From: an uncultured Rhodobacter sp.
GTDB lineage: Bacteria; Pseudomonadota; Alphaproteobacteria; Rhodobacterales; Rhodobacteraceae
Assembly (NCBI GenBank): GCA_937901435.1
Contig: CALGTJ010000427.1
Location: forward strand, 1 to 6,664
Reading direction: 5' to 3'
DNA length: 6,664 bases
Each line of letters starts with the position of its first letter. Position 1 is the stretch's first letter. This document shows positions 1-6,248 of the stretch, piece after piece. The position numbers were made by a program, and so were the translations under genes. Under the pieces are notes generated by a model. The model was given only the letters and a program-made list of their open reading frames with translations, was not told the origin of the DNA and made no database searches.

Positions 1-2
1 CC

Positions 3-560
3 TACACCCGGTTTTTTGCCGTCGAAGAACAGGACCTGCGCTTTGCCCGTTTTGATGGCAGCATGAGCAAGACCGTCACCCGCGCGGCGTTTGTCAGTGG
101 CGATGCGGTGACGGTTCTGCCCTATGATCCGGTGCGCGAACGGGTTTTGCTGGTCGAACAATTCCGCTTTGGCCCGATGGTACGCGGTGATCAGACCCCG
201 TGGAGCCTTGAGCCCGTCGCAGGGCGGATCGATCCCGGTGAAACCCCACAAGAGGCCGCCCTGCGTGAAACCCGCGAAGAGACCGGTCTGGCCATCACGC
301 GGCTGGAACGGATCGGGGAATATTACCCCTCGCCCGGTGCCATCACGGAATATTTATTCTCCTACATTGGCGTGGCGGATCTGCCCGACGAGGCCGCCGT
401 GATTGGCGGTCTGGATGAAGAGGCAGAGGATATTCGCGGTGTTTTGCTATCCTTTGACGACCTGATGGGGCTTTTGCAAAGCGGCGAGGCGCAGAACGGT
501 CCCTTGCTGGTGTCGGCGCTTTGGCTGGCGGCCAATCGTGAGCGGTTTCACGCGGGCTAA
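3..560 (+). CDS. trgB: NUDIX hydrolase, ADP-ribose pyrophosphatase type (TrgB-like), 5' end outside window
   Basis: Probably hydrolyses ADP-ribose or a related nucleoside diphosphate derivative in the cytoplasm. The frame is open to the left edge: 20 codons precede the Met codon at 63 and read YTRFFAVEEQDLRFARFDGS, which looks like the normal lead-in to a NUDIX domain. I therefore treat 63 as an internal Met and the gene as truncated by the window. Counting from that Met, the Nudix box spans residues 54-76, with G54, E60 and the metal-binding RETREETG core at 68-75. The downstream SPGAITE (90-96) fits the ADP-ribose pyrophosphatase subgroup, which has a proline about 15-16 residues after the box. 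From memory, Rhodobacterales homologues are about 370 residues, with an N-terminal gamma-glutamylcyclotransferase-like domain; that part cannot be seen here. A cysK gene follows 81 nt downstream, as recalled for the R. sphaeroides trgAB-cysK tellurite-resistance locus. NUDIX identity is near certain; the trgB name is an inference from domain type and context. Confidence 0.9.
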   Translation, partial: YTRFFAVEEQDLRFARFDGSMSKTVTRAAFVSGDAVTVLPYDPVRERVLLVEQFRFGPMVRGDQTPWSLEPVAGRIDPGETPQEAALRETREETGLAITRLERIGEYYPSPGAITEYLFSYIGVADLPDEAAVIGGLDEEAEDIRGVLLSFDDLMGLLQSGEAQNGPLLVSALWLAANRERFHAG

Positions 561-563
561 GCG

Positions 564-594
564 GCGGACATCGGCTTGAGTTCCGCTTGTCCGC
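564..594 (+). terminator. Stem-loop just after the NUDIX gene, possible weak terminator
   Basis: Arms GCGGACA (564-570) and TGTCCGC (588-594) pair perfectly over 7 bp. The loop contains a further CGG/CCG pairing (572-574 with 583-585). It begins 4 nt after the TAA stop of the NUDIX gene. No T-run follows, so it is not a classical intrinsic terminator. It may be a partial terminator, an attenuator or a 3'-end stabiliser between the two genes. Confidence 0.35.
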
Positions 595-627
595 GTCCTA
601 CACAAAGACCCAGACAAATAACCTATC

Positions 628-641
628 AAAGGGGCGCCTTT
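628..641 (+). promoter_or_regulatory. cysK ribosome binding site inside a small hairpin
   Basis: AAAGGGG at 628-634 lies 7 nt before the ATG at 642 and is the only good Shine-Dalgarno match near it, which decides the cysK start. The same bases form a 14-nt inverted repeat, AAAGG (628-632), loop GGCG, CCTTT (637-641), ending directly against the start codon. The site could therefore be partly occluded when folded. The 5-bp stem is short, so any regulatory effect is uncertain. Confidence 0.5.
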
Positions 642-1673
642 ATGCTTGTTTACTCGGATCTGCCGGATGCTGTTGGAAAAACCCCGCTGATCCGGCTCAA
701 GGCGGCGTCAGAGGCGACGGGCTGTGACATCTATGGCAAGGCAGAGTTTCTGAACCCCGGCCAGTCGGTCAAGGACCGCGCGGCGCTGTTCATCATTCGC
801 GACGCCATTGCGCGCGGTGACCTGAAACCGGGCGGCACGATTGTCGAGGGCACGGCGGGCAATACGGGCATTGGTCTGGCGCTGGTTGGCTCTGCCATGG
901 GGTTCAGGACGGTGATCGTGATCCCGGAAACGCAAAGCCAGGAAAAGAAAGACATGATCTGTCTGGCGGGCGCGGAACTGGTGCAGGTGCCTGCGGTGCC
1001 CTACAGCAACCCCAACAACTATGTGAAATATTCGGGCCGTCTGGCGGCGAAACTGGCGCAGAGCGATCCGAACGGCGCGATCTGGGCCAATCAGTTCGAT
1101 AACACCGCCAACCGTCAGGCGCATATCGAAACCACAGGCCCCGAGATCTGGCAGCAGACCGGCGGCAAGGTCGACGGCTTTATCTGCTCTGTCGGCTCTG
1201 GTGGCACGGCGGCGGGCGTTGGTACGGCCTTGCAATCCAAGGGCGTGGCCTGCGGCATTGCCGATCCGCTTGGCTCTGGCATCTTCGGGCTGTTCAACCC
1301 CGGCGCTGACAAGCTGGAAGGCAATTCCATCACTGAAGGCATCGGGCAGGGGCGCATCACCGCCAACCTCGAAGGTTTTACTCCCGATTTCACCTGTCAG
1401 GTCCCCGACGAGGAGGCCTTGCCGATCGTCTTTGATCTGCTGGCCCATGAGGGGCTGTGCATGGGCGGCTCGACCGGGGTCAATATAGGCGGCGCGATGA
1501 AACTGGCCCGAGAGCTGGGACCGGGCAAGACCATCGTGACGATCCTGTGCGATTATGGCACGCGCTATCAGTCCAAGATCTACAACCCTGCGTTTTTGCG
1601 CGAAAAAGGCCTGCCGGTGCCAGAGTGGCTGGCCAAAGAGGGCCGGATCGTTCCTTCGGTGTTTGAGGACTGA
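642..1673 (+). CDS. cysK: Cysteine synthase (O-acetylserine sulfhydrylase), PLP-dependent
   Basis: Makes L-cysteine and acetate from O-acetyl-L-serine and sulfide in the cytoplasm, the last step of sulfur assimilation. The 343-residue protein is a fold-type II PLP enzyme. NPGQSVKDRAA (38-48) carries the PLP lysine K44. EGTAGNTGIGLA (69-80) is the substrate/PLP loop. GSGGTAAG (185-192) is the phosphate-binding loop, EGIGQG (232-237) a conserved loop, and GGSTGVN (275-281) supplies the likely pyridine-contacting Ser277. It is somewhat longer than E. coli CysK (about 320) and has Ala72 where classical enzymes have Ser in TSGNTG; the CDYGTRYQSK motif (303-312) is, from memory, typical of an alphaproteobacterial and fungal-like subgroup. 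The ATG at 642 is chosen over an in-frame TTG at 576 because family similarity begins here and AAAGGGG sits 7 nt upstream. The channel gene starts 2 nt after the stop. In R. sphaeroides a cysK next to trgAB was reported in a tellurite-resistance locus. A cystathionine beta-synthase-like activity is the main alternative. Confidence 0.93.
   Translation: MLVYSDLPDAVGKTPLIRLKAASEATGCDIYGKAEFLNPGQSVKDRAALFIIRDAIARGDLKPGGTIVEGTAGNTGIGLALVGSAMGFRTVIVIPETQSQEKKDMICLAGAELVQVPAVPYSNPNNYVKYSGRLAAKLAQSDPNGAIWANQFDNTANRQAHIETTGPEIWQQTGGKVDGFICSVGSGGTAAGVGTALQSKGVACGIADPLGSGIFGLFNPGADKLEGNSITEGIGQGRITANLEGFTPDFTCQVPDEEALPIVFDLLAHEGLCMGGSTGVNIGGAMKLARELGPGKTIVTILCDYGTRYQSKIYNPAFLREKGLPVPEWLAKEGRIVPSVFED
1665..1669 (+). 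promoter_or_regulatory. Ribosome binding site of the channel gene within the end of cysK
   Basis: GAGGA lies in the last codons of cysK, 6 nt before the ATG at 1676. Its position inside the upstream coding region, with only 2 nt between stop and start, suggests translational coupling of the two genes. Confidence 0.6.
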
Positions 1674-1675
1674 GT

Positions 1676-4189
1676 ATGAGAGTTCTATCGCGATTTCTGC
1701 TGTGCTTCTGTCTGTCCGTGACGACGATTTTCGCGTGCCTGCCGCAGACAAGCCATGCGCAGGACACGGCGATCACCTCCGCGTCCAAGATTGACTATGC
1801 GGCGTGGAATTCTGTCGCTGAACGGGTCGAAGCGGCGATTGAGGCGGGTCTGGCCTCGACGGCCATCTTTGAATCCCTGCGGTCAGAGATCGTCGCATGG
1901 CGGGAAATCTTTCTGCAGGGTCAAAGCGTAAACGCAGCGCGCATCGCGACCTTGCAGGGGCAATTGCAGGCCTTGGGGCCCAAGCCTGCCGATGGCGAGG
2001 TCGAGGCGGCCGAAATCGCAGACCGCCGCAAGGCTCTGGACACCCAGTTGGCCGAAGCGCGCGCGCCCGTCAGAGCCGCTGAAGAAGCGTTCAGCCGGGC
2101 AGAGGGTCTGACCCGCGAGATTGACGCGATCATTCGCGTTCGCCAGACCGATGACCTGCTAAAGCTGGCTCCGACGCCGATCAACCCGGCGCTCTGGCCT
2201 GCGGCGTTGAATGACCTGTTGATTACGGCAAAGGCCATTGGCACCGAGACTCTGCAAAACTGGAATTCCGACGCGCGGCGTGCGGCGTTCCGGTCTGCCT
2301 TGCCGAAGACGCTTTTGTTTATGGTTATCGCGCTTGCCCTTGTGTTGCGCGGCCGCTCTGTGATGGAGCGGGTCACGGGGCGCGTTCTGGATCGCCTGAT
2401 CGGACGCACGCGGGGCGTGGTTGCCTTTATCACCTCGCTTGGGCAGATCATCTTTCCGGTTGGCGGGATCCTGCTGTTTGTCGAGGCCCTGCTGTCGACC
2501 GGGATGCTTGGCTTGCGCGGGCAGATGCTGGTCGGTCAACTGCCATGGTTCGGGCTGTATATCTTTGGAGGCCGCTGGTTGGGGCTGCGGCTGTTTCCAA
2601 AGCGGACCGATCTGGATCTGCCGCTGCACATGACCCGGCAGCAGGGAAGGACCATGCGCCGGTCTGCCACCTTCCTCGGGATCCTGATGGGCGCGCGCAT
2701 GGTGCTGACGGCCCTTGCCGAATATGAGGGCTACAGCGATGCGACGACCGGTGTGATCCTGATGCCGGTCAAGGTGCTGATCGGGTTGATCCTGCTGAAT
2801 ATCTCGCGTGTGCTGGTGGCCACCGCGCGTCGCGTGCAGACGGATGAGGAAACCGTCAACAGCGCGCGCGGCCTGATGTTCGTCGGGCGGGCGATTGCCG
2901 TTCTGTCGGTGTTCGGCATGGCAATGGGGGCCATCGGATATCTGAACGCCGGGAACTTTATGCTGGCCCCGACGGTCTACACGCTGGGGGTTCTGGGGCT
3001 GCTGTTGTTGATCAACAACCTGATCCTTGATCTTTATGCTTTTGCAATGGGCAGCACGCAGGAAGAGGCGCAAGAGGCGCTGATCCCGACCTTGATCAAC
3101 TTTACCGTGGTACTTTGCACGCTGCCGGTCTTTGCCTTGATCTGGGGCGCGCGCTTTGCCGACCTGACAGAGCTTTGGGCGCAGTTCCGTGAGGGGTTCA
3201 CGCTGGGCGAGACCCGCATCTCTCCGCAAAGCTTCCTGACCTTTGTGGCTGTTTTCTCGGCGCTTTATATCGCAACACGGCTGTTGCAGGGCACCCTGCG
3301 CAACAAGGTTCTGCCCAAGACCAAGATCGATTCCGGCGGTCAGACGGCCTTGGTGTCTGGCATCGGCTATATCGGCATCTTTCTGGCAGCTTTGATCGCG
3401 ATCAACTCTGCCGGTATCAATCTGTCCAGCCTCGCGATCGTGGCTGGTGCGTTGTCGGTTGGGATCGGTTTTGGCCTGCAAAACATCGTGTCGAACTTTG
3501 TCAGCGGCATCATCCTGTTGATCGAACGTCCGGTGGCGCAGGGCGACTGGATCGAGGTTGGCGGACATATGGGCATCGTCAAGGACATCTCTGTCCGCTC
3601 GACCCGGATCGAGACCTTTGACAAGAACGATGTGATCGTGCCGAACGCCGATTTCATCTCTGGCTCTGTTAAGAACTGGACCCGTAACAACCTGATCGGG
3701 CGGATTATTCTAGAGGTTGGCGTGGCCTATGGAACCGACACGCGCCGTGTTCAGGCGATCCTTGAAGAGATCGTCACCGCCCATCCGCTGGTCACCATCA
3801 CGCCGGCACCGGGCGTCGATTTTATGGAATTCGGGGTCGACAGTCTGAATTTTCGCATCCGTGCGGTTCTGCGGGACGTGAACTTTTCGGTCCCGGTGCG
3901 GACCGAGTTGAATCACCAGATCGCAGAACGGTTTGCGGCTGAAGGGATCGAAATACCCTTCGCCCAACGCGACATCTGGCTGCGCAATCCCGAGGCGCTT
4001 TTGCCCTCTGGGTCAGCCAAAGGCCCGGCGACAGACAAAAAACCTGTGACGGACAAACCCTTGGCAGGACTGGAAGAACCAAATTCAAAGCCAAAAGAGA
4101 CCGAGCCGTCAGACGGTTTGGACGAGGACGACCCGGACCGCAAAGTCAACACACCCACGAACCTCGTTTCCGATGATTTCGACGACTAG
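1676..4189 (+). CDS. MscS-family mechanosensitive ion channel with DUF3772 periplasmic region
   Basis: Inner-membrane channel expected to open under membrane tension and release solutes during hypo-osmotic shock. The protein has 837 residues. A signal peptide covers about 1-28 (cleavage after SHA, before QD). A periplasmic, Ala/Glu-rich, coiled-coil-prone region runs from about 40 to 165, leading into a DUF3772-like segment ending near LAPTPINPALWPAAL (164-178). About ten or eleven hydrophobic segments follow, near 211-226, 247-272, 286-306, 331-350, 357-382, 401-422, 432-457, 469-492, 518-537, 556-580 and 583-617. The last is the MscS pore helix, with small-residue-rich GALSVGIGFGLQNIVSNF (591-608) and then ERPVAQGDWIEVGG (617-630), which opens the cytoplasmic beta domain. 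VPNADFISGSVKNWTR (655-670) is typical of the family. The alpha/beta MscS C-terminal domain extends to about 770. A hydrophilic tail (about 778-837) rich in Lys, Pro, Asp and Glu ends in DDFDD. The length lies between small MscS (286) and E. coli MscK/MscM (about 1100). It is probably co-transcribed with cysK. Gating and ion preference cannot be read from the sequence. Confidence 0.9.
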   Translation: MRVLSRFLLCFCLSVTTIFACLPQTSHAQDTAITSASKIDYAAWNSVAERVEAAIEAGLASTAIFESLRSEIVAWREIFLQGQSVNAARIATLQGQLQALGPKPADGEVEAAEIADRRKALDTQLAEARAPVRAAEEAFSRAEGLTREIDAIIRVRQTDDLLKLAPTPINPALWPAALNDLLITAKAIGTETLQNWNSDARRAAFRSALPKTLLFMVIALALVLRGRSVMERVTGRVLDRLIGRTRGVVAFITSLGQIIFPVGGILLFVEALLSTGMLGLRGQMLVGQLPWFGLYIFGGRWLGLRLFPKRTDLDLPLHMTRQQGRTMRRSATFLGILMGARMVLTALAEYEGYSDATTGVILMPVKVLIGLILLNISRVLVATARRVQTDEETVNSARGLMFVGRAIAVLSVFGMAMGAIGYLNAGNFMLAPTVYTLGVLGLLLLINNLILDLYAFAMGSTQEEAQEALIPTLINFTVVLCTLPVFALIWGARFADLTELWAQFREGFTLGETRISPQSFLTFVAVFSALYIATRLLQGTLRNKVLPKTKIDSGGQTALVSGIGYIGIFLAALIAINSAGINLSSLAIVAGALSVGIGFGLQNIVSNFVSGIILLIERPVAQGDWIEVGGHMGIVKDISVRSTRIETFDKNDVIVPNADFISGSVKNWTRNNLIGRIILEVGVAYGTDTRRVQAILEEIVTAHPLVTITPAPGVDFMEFGVDSLNFRIRAVLRDVNFSVPVRTELNHQIAERFAAEGIEIPFAQRDIWLRNPEALLPSGSAKGPATDKKPVTDKPLAGLEEPNSKPKETEPSDGLDEDDPDRKVNTPTNLVSDDFDD

Positions 4190-4225
4190 ACCTGCCCGCG
4201 CTCGTCAGCGTGGTACGAAAGAGAT

Positions 4226-4256
4226 ACCGGGTGGCTGTGGCAAACAGCGATCCGGT
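4226..4256 (+). terminator. Interrupted stem-loop between the channel gene and alaX
   Basis: Outer arms ACCGG (4226-4230) and CCGGT (4252-4256) and inner arms GCTGT (4234-4238) and ACAGC (4244-4248) are perfect inverted repeats around the loop GGCAA. The bases between them (GTG and GAT) give one G-U pair, one T-A pair and one mismatch, so 12 of 13 positions can pair. No T-run follows. It may be a Rho-dependent or partial terminator for the upstream operon, or a structured leader of alaX. Confidence 0.4.
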
Positions 4257-4282
4257 CGCAACACAGAAGATGGACCAACCCC

Positions 4283-4999
4283 ATGACCAAGCCCCTGTTT
4301 CGTGACAATGCCTATCTGCGCGAGGCAGAGGGCACCGTGACCGGCCTTGGCGAAACCGGTGGTGTCATTCTGGATCAGACCCTGTTTTATGCGCAGGGCG
4401 GGGGTCAGCCCGGTGACACAGGCAGTCTAAGTTGGGGCGACCGCGAGGTGGCGGTCATAAACTGCGTCAAGGGCGAGGACGACAGCCTTGAACTGGTGCT
4501 CGAGGACGGCGCGCCGTTGCCGGACACAGGGCAGGTGGTCACACAACGCCTCGACTGGACGCGCCGCCTTGCCCATATGCGTGTGCACAGCGGGCTGCAT
4601 CTGTTATCGGTGGTGATCCCGCTCCCGGTGTCGGGCGGGGCCATCACTGCGGTCAAGGGGCGGCTGGATTTTGACATGCCAGAGGCCCCACAAGACAAAG
4701 AGGCGCTGGAGACTGCGTTGAATGACTTGATCGCGCGCGACCTGCCGATCACCGAAAGCTGGATCAGCGAGGCAGAGCTGGACGCCAATCCGGCACTGGT
4801 AAAAACCATGTCCGTTCAACCCCCGCGCGGGGCGGGGCGCATCCGCCTGATCCGCATCGGCGAGGGGGACGCCCAGATCGACCTGCAACCCTGTGGCGGA
4901 ACCCATGTGGCGCGCACAGGCGAAATTGGCCGGGTAACGCTGGGCAAAGTCGAAAAGAAAGGCGCCCGCAACCGGCGGGTCAATATGTTGTTGGCGTAA
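4283..4999 (+). CDS. alaX: Alanyl-tRNA editing protein AlaX (AlaX-M type)
   Basis: Free-standing trans-editing hydrolase that removes wrongly attached serine (and possibly glycine) from tRNA-Ala, backing up the editing domain of alanyl-tRNA synthetase; cytoplasmic. The 238-residue protein has the two zinc-binding motifs of the AlaRS second additional domain: HSGLH (H102, H106) and CGGTH (C204, H208), so all four ligands are present. YAQGGGQPGDTG (36-47) is the glycine-rich motif seen in AlaRS and in the medium-length AlaX-M proteins but absent from the short AlaX-S form. There is no AlaRS catalytic or tRNA-binding domain, and the length suits AlaX-M. The start at 4283 fits the family N-terminus, but the Shine-Dalgarno is poor (AGAAG at 4265-4269 is distant), so translation may be modest. 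It lies 93 nt after the channel gene and 21 nt before the exported-protein gene. Confidence 0.92.
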   Translation: MTKPLFRDNAYLREAEGTVTGLGETGGVILDQTLFYAQGGGQPGDTGSLSWGDREVAVINCVKGEDDSLELVLEDGAPLPDTGQVVTQRLDWTRRLAHMRVHSGLHLLSVVIPLPVSGGAITAVKGRLDFDMPEAPQDKEALETALNDLIARDLPITESWISEAELDANPALVKTMSVQPPRGAGRIRLIRIGEGDAQIDLQPCGGTHVARTGEIGRVTLGKVEKKGARNRRVNMLLA

Positions 5000-5009
5000 T
5001 CACAATCAC

Positions 5010-5013
5010 AGGA
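5010..5013 (+). promoter_or_regulatory. Ribosome binding site of the exported-protein gene
   Basis: AGGA is 7 nt before the ATG at 5021 and lies in the 21-nt gap after the alaX stop. It supports this start, which also places a complete signal peptide at the N-terminus. Confidence 0.5.
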
Positions 5014-5020
5014 CTTAGTC

Positions 5021-5959
5021 ATGCGACAGCTTTTGCCTTCCCGTCTGTTTCGCGCCTGTTGCGCCGCTGTTTCGCTGGTGATGGGGATGACGTTGCAGAA
5101 CCCGGCCATCGCTCAGGACGGATGGACCTGCGCGGATGGGGTCTGTATCGAGGCCGAGGCGCAACTGGCGCGCAGCCTGCAAGGCAGCTTTGCCGCCGGG
5201 GTCGGGATCTCGCCAGAGGCGCAAATCGACCGCTTTGCCGCGCTGGAACAGCAGCGTTGGCTAGAACTGCGCCTCGAAGTGCTCGACCCGACGCTGGTCG
5301 AACCAGAGTTTGAGGTGGCAGACCCAAAGATCCCGGCCAATTGGCCCAAAGATCTGGCCATACCGCAGCCCACGCTGTCGATCCTTGTCAGTCCGGACGC
5401 GGAAACCTACACGCCCATGACCCCCGGTGCTGTCGTGCAACCGGGGAGCTTTCTATCGGTTCTGGTCGGGCAGGGGACCGTCGTTGATCCGGGCGGTCTG
5501 GTGCATTTCTTTCCCTCTGAATGGAGCCTGAGCGTGGCCTCGCGCCGTGTCCTGCCCGCCACGCAAATCGCCAGCAGCGCCCCCGGATTGGCGGCGCTTG
5601 TCCCCTCTGGCGCGGGGGTCGCCCTTGGGTGTGACAGCTTTGGCTGCGGCTATGACGAGACCACCGGCGTTGAGGCGGTCGACGTGGCCGGAACGCCGGA
5701 TCCCGACCCCAAACCGGCAAATGTCGCACCCGCCCCCCCCAAACTGATCGCAGATGATCTGGTGCGCGAATTGCAGACCGAACTGGCCCGCCTTGGCTGT
5801 TACACAGGTGCGATCGATGGTCTCTGGGGGTCAGCCTCGCGCCGCTCTGTCGCGACCTTCAACAGCGCCACAGGGCAAGCCATGGAGGCGCAAACCCCGA
5901 CCCCCGGCGCCCTCGTCGCCGTCGCGCGCCAGAACGGAACGATCTGCCCAGCCGAATGA
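5021..5959 (+). CDS. Exported protein of unknown function with C-terminal peptidoglycan-binding-like domain
   Basis: I do not recognise the full-length family. The 312-residue product begins with a signal peptide (basic MRQLLPSRLFR, hydrophobic core, cleavage after AIA at 31), so it should be periplasmic. The mature part opens with WTCADGVC (35-42), followed by a charged, helix-prone stretch to about 90, a Pro-rich segment (88-135) and a beta-rich middle (about 136-200) of unknown fold. A Pro/Asp-rich linker (224-241) leads to a PG_binding_1-like domain at about 245-283, with LQTELARLGCYTGAIDGLWG (251-270) and SRRSVATFN. That domain usually binds cell-wall peptidoglycan. The mature chain has six cysteines in spaced pairs: C37/C42, C204/C209 and C260/C309, the last pair flanking the wall-binding domain; three disulfides are plausible. 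No hydrolase or protease catalytic motif is visible. It lies 21 nt after alaX and is probably co-transcribed with it, though no functional link is obvious. Confidence 0.85.
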   Translation: MRQLLPSRLFRACCAAVSLVMGMTLQNPAIAQDGWTCADGVCIEAEAQLARSLQGSFAAGVGISPEAQIDRFAALEQQRWLELRLEVLDPTLVEPEFEVADPKIPANWPKDLAIPQPTLSILVSPDAETYTPMTPGAVVQPGSFLSVLVGQGTVVDPGGLVHFFPSEWSLSVASRRVLPATQIASSAPGLAALVPSGAGVALGCDSFGCGYDETTGVEAVDVAGTPDPDPKPANVAPAPPKLIADDLVRELQTELARLGCYTGAIDGLWGSASRRSVATFNSATGQAMEAQTPTPGALVAVARQNGTICPAE

Positions 5960-5973
5960 CGTCTTTCATTCGG
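5952..5973 (+). terminator. Stem-loop overlapping the stop codon of the exported-protein gene
   Basis: Arms CCGAATGA (5952-5959) and TCATTCGG (5966-5973) form a perfect 8-bp stem with a 6-nt loop. The left arm includes the TGA stop. The sequence after it (GCAAAGC) has no T-run, so efficient intrinsic termination is doubtful, but it is the best candidate transcript end for the alaX-linked genes. Confidence 0.45.
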
Positions 5974-6248
5974 GCAAAGCTGACCTTTCCAAGCGATGCG
6001 ATGGCTCAGAGCAAGGCACCGGAAGCGACCTAAGGTCGTGGTGTTGCAGTGCCGTCCCTCTCACCGTAAGGCTCTGGCTGGGGCCGTCTGACGGGGCGCT
6101 TTAGGCGATGATAAGTCCGACGTTATGGTCGACCTTACGTTCAAACCCCAGATCGAGATCCTGTCCGCCAAGCATGTGCCGCGTGCTCGACACTAGAGCG
6201 ATGCGGACAAGATCCGGGTGGTCAAGGAGCGCCATCGGGGACACCAAC
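5960..6248. other. 289-nt stretch with no recognisable gene before the IS66 remnant
   Basis: I see no supported coding region on either strand. An open frame runs on the minus strand through 6101-6370, but its product resembles nothing I know and overlaps the transposase fragment in antisense. Short dyads occur: CGACCT-A-AGGTCG (6026-6038) and CCGTC-T-GACGG, the latter just before GGGGCGCTTTAGG (6093-6105). The right half (about 6105-6248) is probably scrambled insertion-sequence or insertion-junction DNA, because the transposase frame is open back to 6108 without family similarity before about 6249. Confidence 0.5.

Noticed and set aside
576..604. Possible sigma-70-like promoter for cysK, TTGAGT (576-581), 17-nt spacer, TACACA (599-604)
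   Set aside because: Only about 4 of 6 and 3 of 6 consensus matches, and it overlaps the stem-loop; too weak to list as a feature.
576..641. Extended cysK start at the in-frame TTG (22 extra residues)
   Set aside because: The added residues do not resemble the family, they cover the stem-loop at 564-594, and the ATG at 642 has its own ribosome binding site.
1733..1741. Possible lipoprotein cysteine (IFAC) in the channel's signal region
   Set aside because: The lipobox is poor, and a standard signal peptidase I site (SHA before QD) follows a few residues later.
708..1751. 347-codon open frame on the minus strand opposite cysK
   Set aside because: Arg/Ala-rich composition with no known motif, fully antisense to a well-supported enzyme gene.
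2159..3568. 469-codon open frame on the minus strand inside the channel gene
   Set aside because: It is antisense to a gene with clear MscS motifs, its product is a Gln/Arg/His/Asp-rich shadow without any domain, and such frames are common in GC-rich DNA.
4270..4305. Eleven-codon ATG frame overlapping the alaX start in another frame
   Set aside because: It has no clear ribosome binding site or conservation evidence and could easily occur by chance.
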